Assembly: GCA_023258935.1 (NCBI GenBank)
Contig: JAHFRG010000002.1
Coordinates: 1 to 48,172 of the forward strand
Direction: 5' to 3'
Length of the DNA: 48,172 bases
Source: Betaproteobacteria bacterium
GTDB lineage: Bacteria; Pseudomonadota; Gammaproteobacteria; Burkholderiales; JAHFRG01
Position 1 is the stretch's first letter. Every line of letters starts with the position of its first letter. A program made the position numbers and the translations under genes. Below are positions 48,090 to 48,172 of this stretch, piece by piece. The notes below the pieces were generated by a model. It was not told the origin of the DNA, did not search any database, and saw only the letters and a list, made by a program, of their open reading frames with translations.

Positions 48090-48172
48090 TCATGAACCCA
48101 TGGCCTGGTCGTGCTGCGCCAGCTTGAGATATTTACGGTGCAAAGATTCGACCTGTTGTTGCAGATGCTCCA
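48090..48172 (-). CDS. coaE: Dephospho-CoA kinase, C-terminal fragment
   Basis: The last 26 codons of a gene running in from beyond the window end, stop TGA at 48090-48092. The tail EHLQQQVESLHRKYLKLAQH matches the C-terminal helix of betaproteobacterial CoaE, which phosphorylates dephospho-CoA in the last step of coenzyme A synthesis. The short length limits sequence proof. Position ahead of zapD-yacG, as in E. coli, is the main support. Confidence 0.75.
   Translation of the reverse strand, partial: EHLQQQVESLHRKYLKLAQHDQAMGS

Noticed and set aside
1..48172. tRNA genes, CRISPR arrays, phage or transposase genes
   Set aside because: I looked for T-loop sequences, evenly spaced repeats and integrase/transposase motifs and found none I could support.

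Overview
The window is a stretch of core chromosome from a betaproteobacterium, most likely of the Nitrosomonadales type. The evidence is gene order and protein similarity: rplM-rpsI-argC-DUF6776-bactofilin-erpA-anmK, tyrS-birA-coaX-SPOR, a complete mraZ-to-lpxC division and cell-wall (dcw) cluster followed by DUF721-M23-secA, argJ-DUF815-MutT/ThiE, and coaE-zapD-yacG. No species can be named from the sequence alone. Coq7 implies ubiquinone-based respiration. Heptose, LpxC and LpoA/DolP genes imply a Gram-negative envelope with LPS. MurE carries the meso-diaminopimelate signature. I saw no tRNA, CRISPR array, prophage or transposase.

Layout. 1-3.2 kb: the 3' end of a GlcF-like Fe-S subunit, coq7, and a minus-strand trio (ydcF-type, OsmC, membrane protein). 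2.8-3.2 kb: an intergenic region with a strong candidate small RNA. 3.2-8.2 kb: rplM-rpsI, argC, DUF6776, bactofilin, erpA and convergent anmK. 8.2-11.8 kb: tyrS-birA-coaX-SPOR. 11.8-17.7 kb: a GlcD-like FAD oxidase, a 45-codon membrane sORF, rfaE2, and the dolP-diaA/gmhA-yraN-lpoA block divergent from rsmI. 17.7-19.2 kb: pyrC and rnpB (RNase P RNA). 19.3-38.5 kb: mraZ, rsmH, ftsL, ftsI, murE, murF, mraY, murD, ftsW, murG, murC, murB, ddl, ftsQ, ftsA, ftsZ, lpxC. 38.5-43 kb: a small membrane protein, DUF721, an M23 peptidase and secA. 43-48 kb: a diguanylate cyclase, argJ, a DUF815 ATPase, a MutT-ThiE fusion, and yacG-zapD-coaE on the minus strand.

The genes work together mainly in envelope growth and division. 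The Mur enzymes make UDP-MurNAc-pentapeptide, MraY and MurG make lipid II, and FtsW/FtsI with LpoA polymerise and cross-link it. FtsL/Q/A/Z and ZapD build the divisome, MraZ and RsmH sit at the head of the cluster, and LpxC and heptose genes serve LPS. AnmK recycles wall fragments.

The protein-coding content is mostly ordinary. The unusual signals are in the joints: (1) a roughly 96-nt sRNA candidate with its own promoter, an anti-Shine-Dalgarno CUCCUCCUUU loop and an intrinsic terminator at 2908-3003; (2) a 22-bp duplication of the ftsW 3' end that creates a 30-codon ORF before murG; (3) an inverted-repeat element plus a diverged copy of the murC 5' end, inserted between murG and murC and read as a 52-codon ORF coupled to murC; (4) a terminator-like hairpin inside murD; (5) a 13-codon ORF with its ribosome site in a stem, upstream of mraZ; (6) an unannotated 45-aa membrane sORF at 13373-13510.
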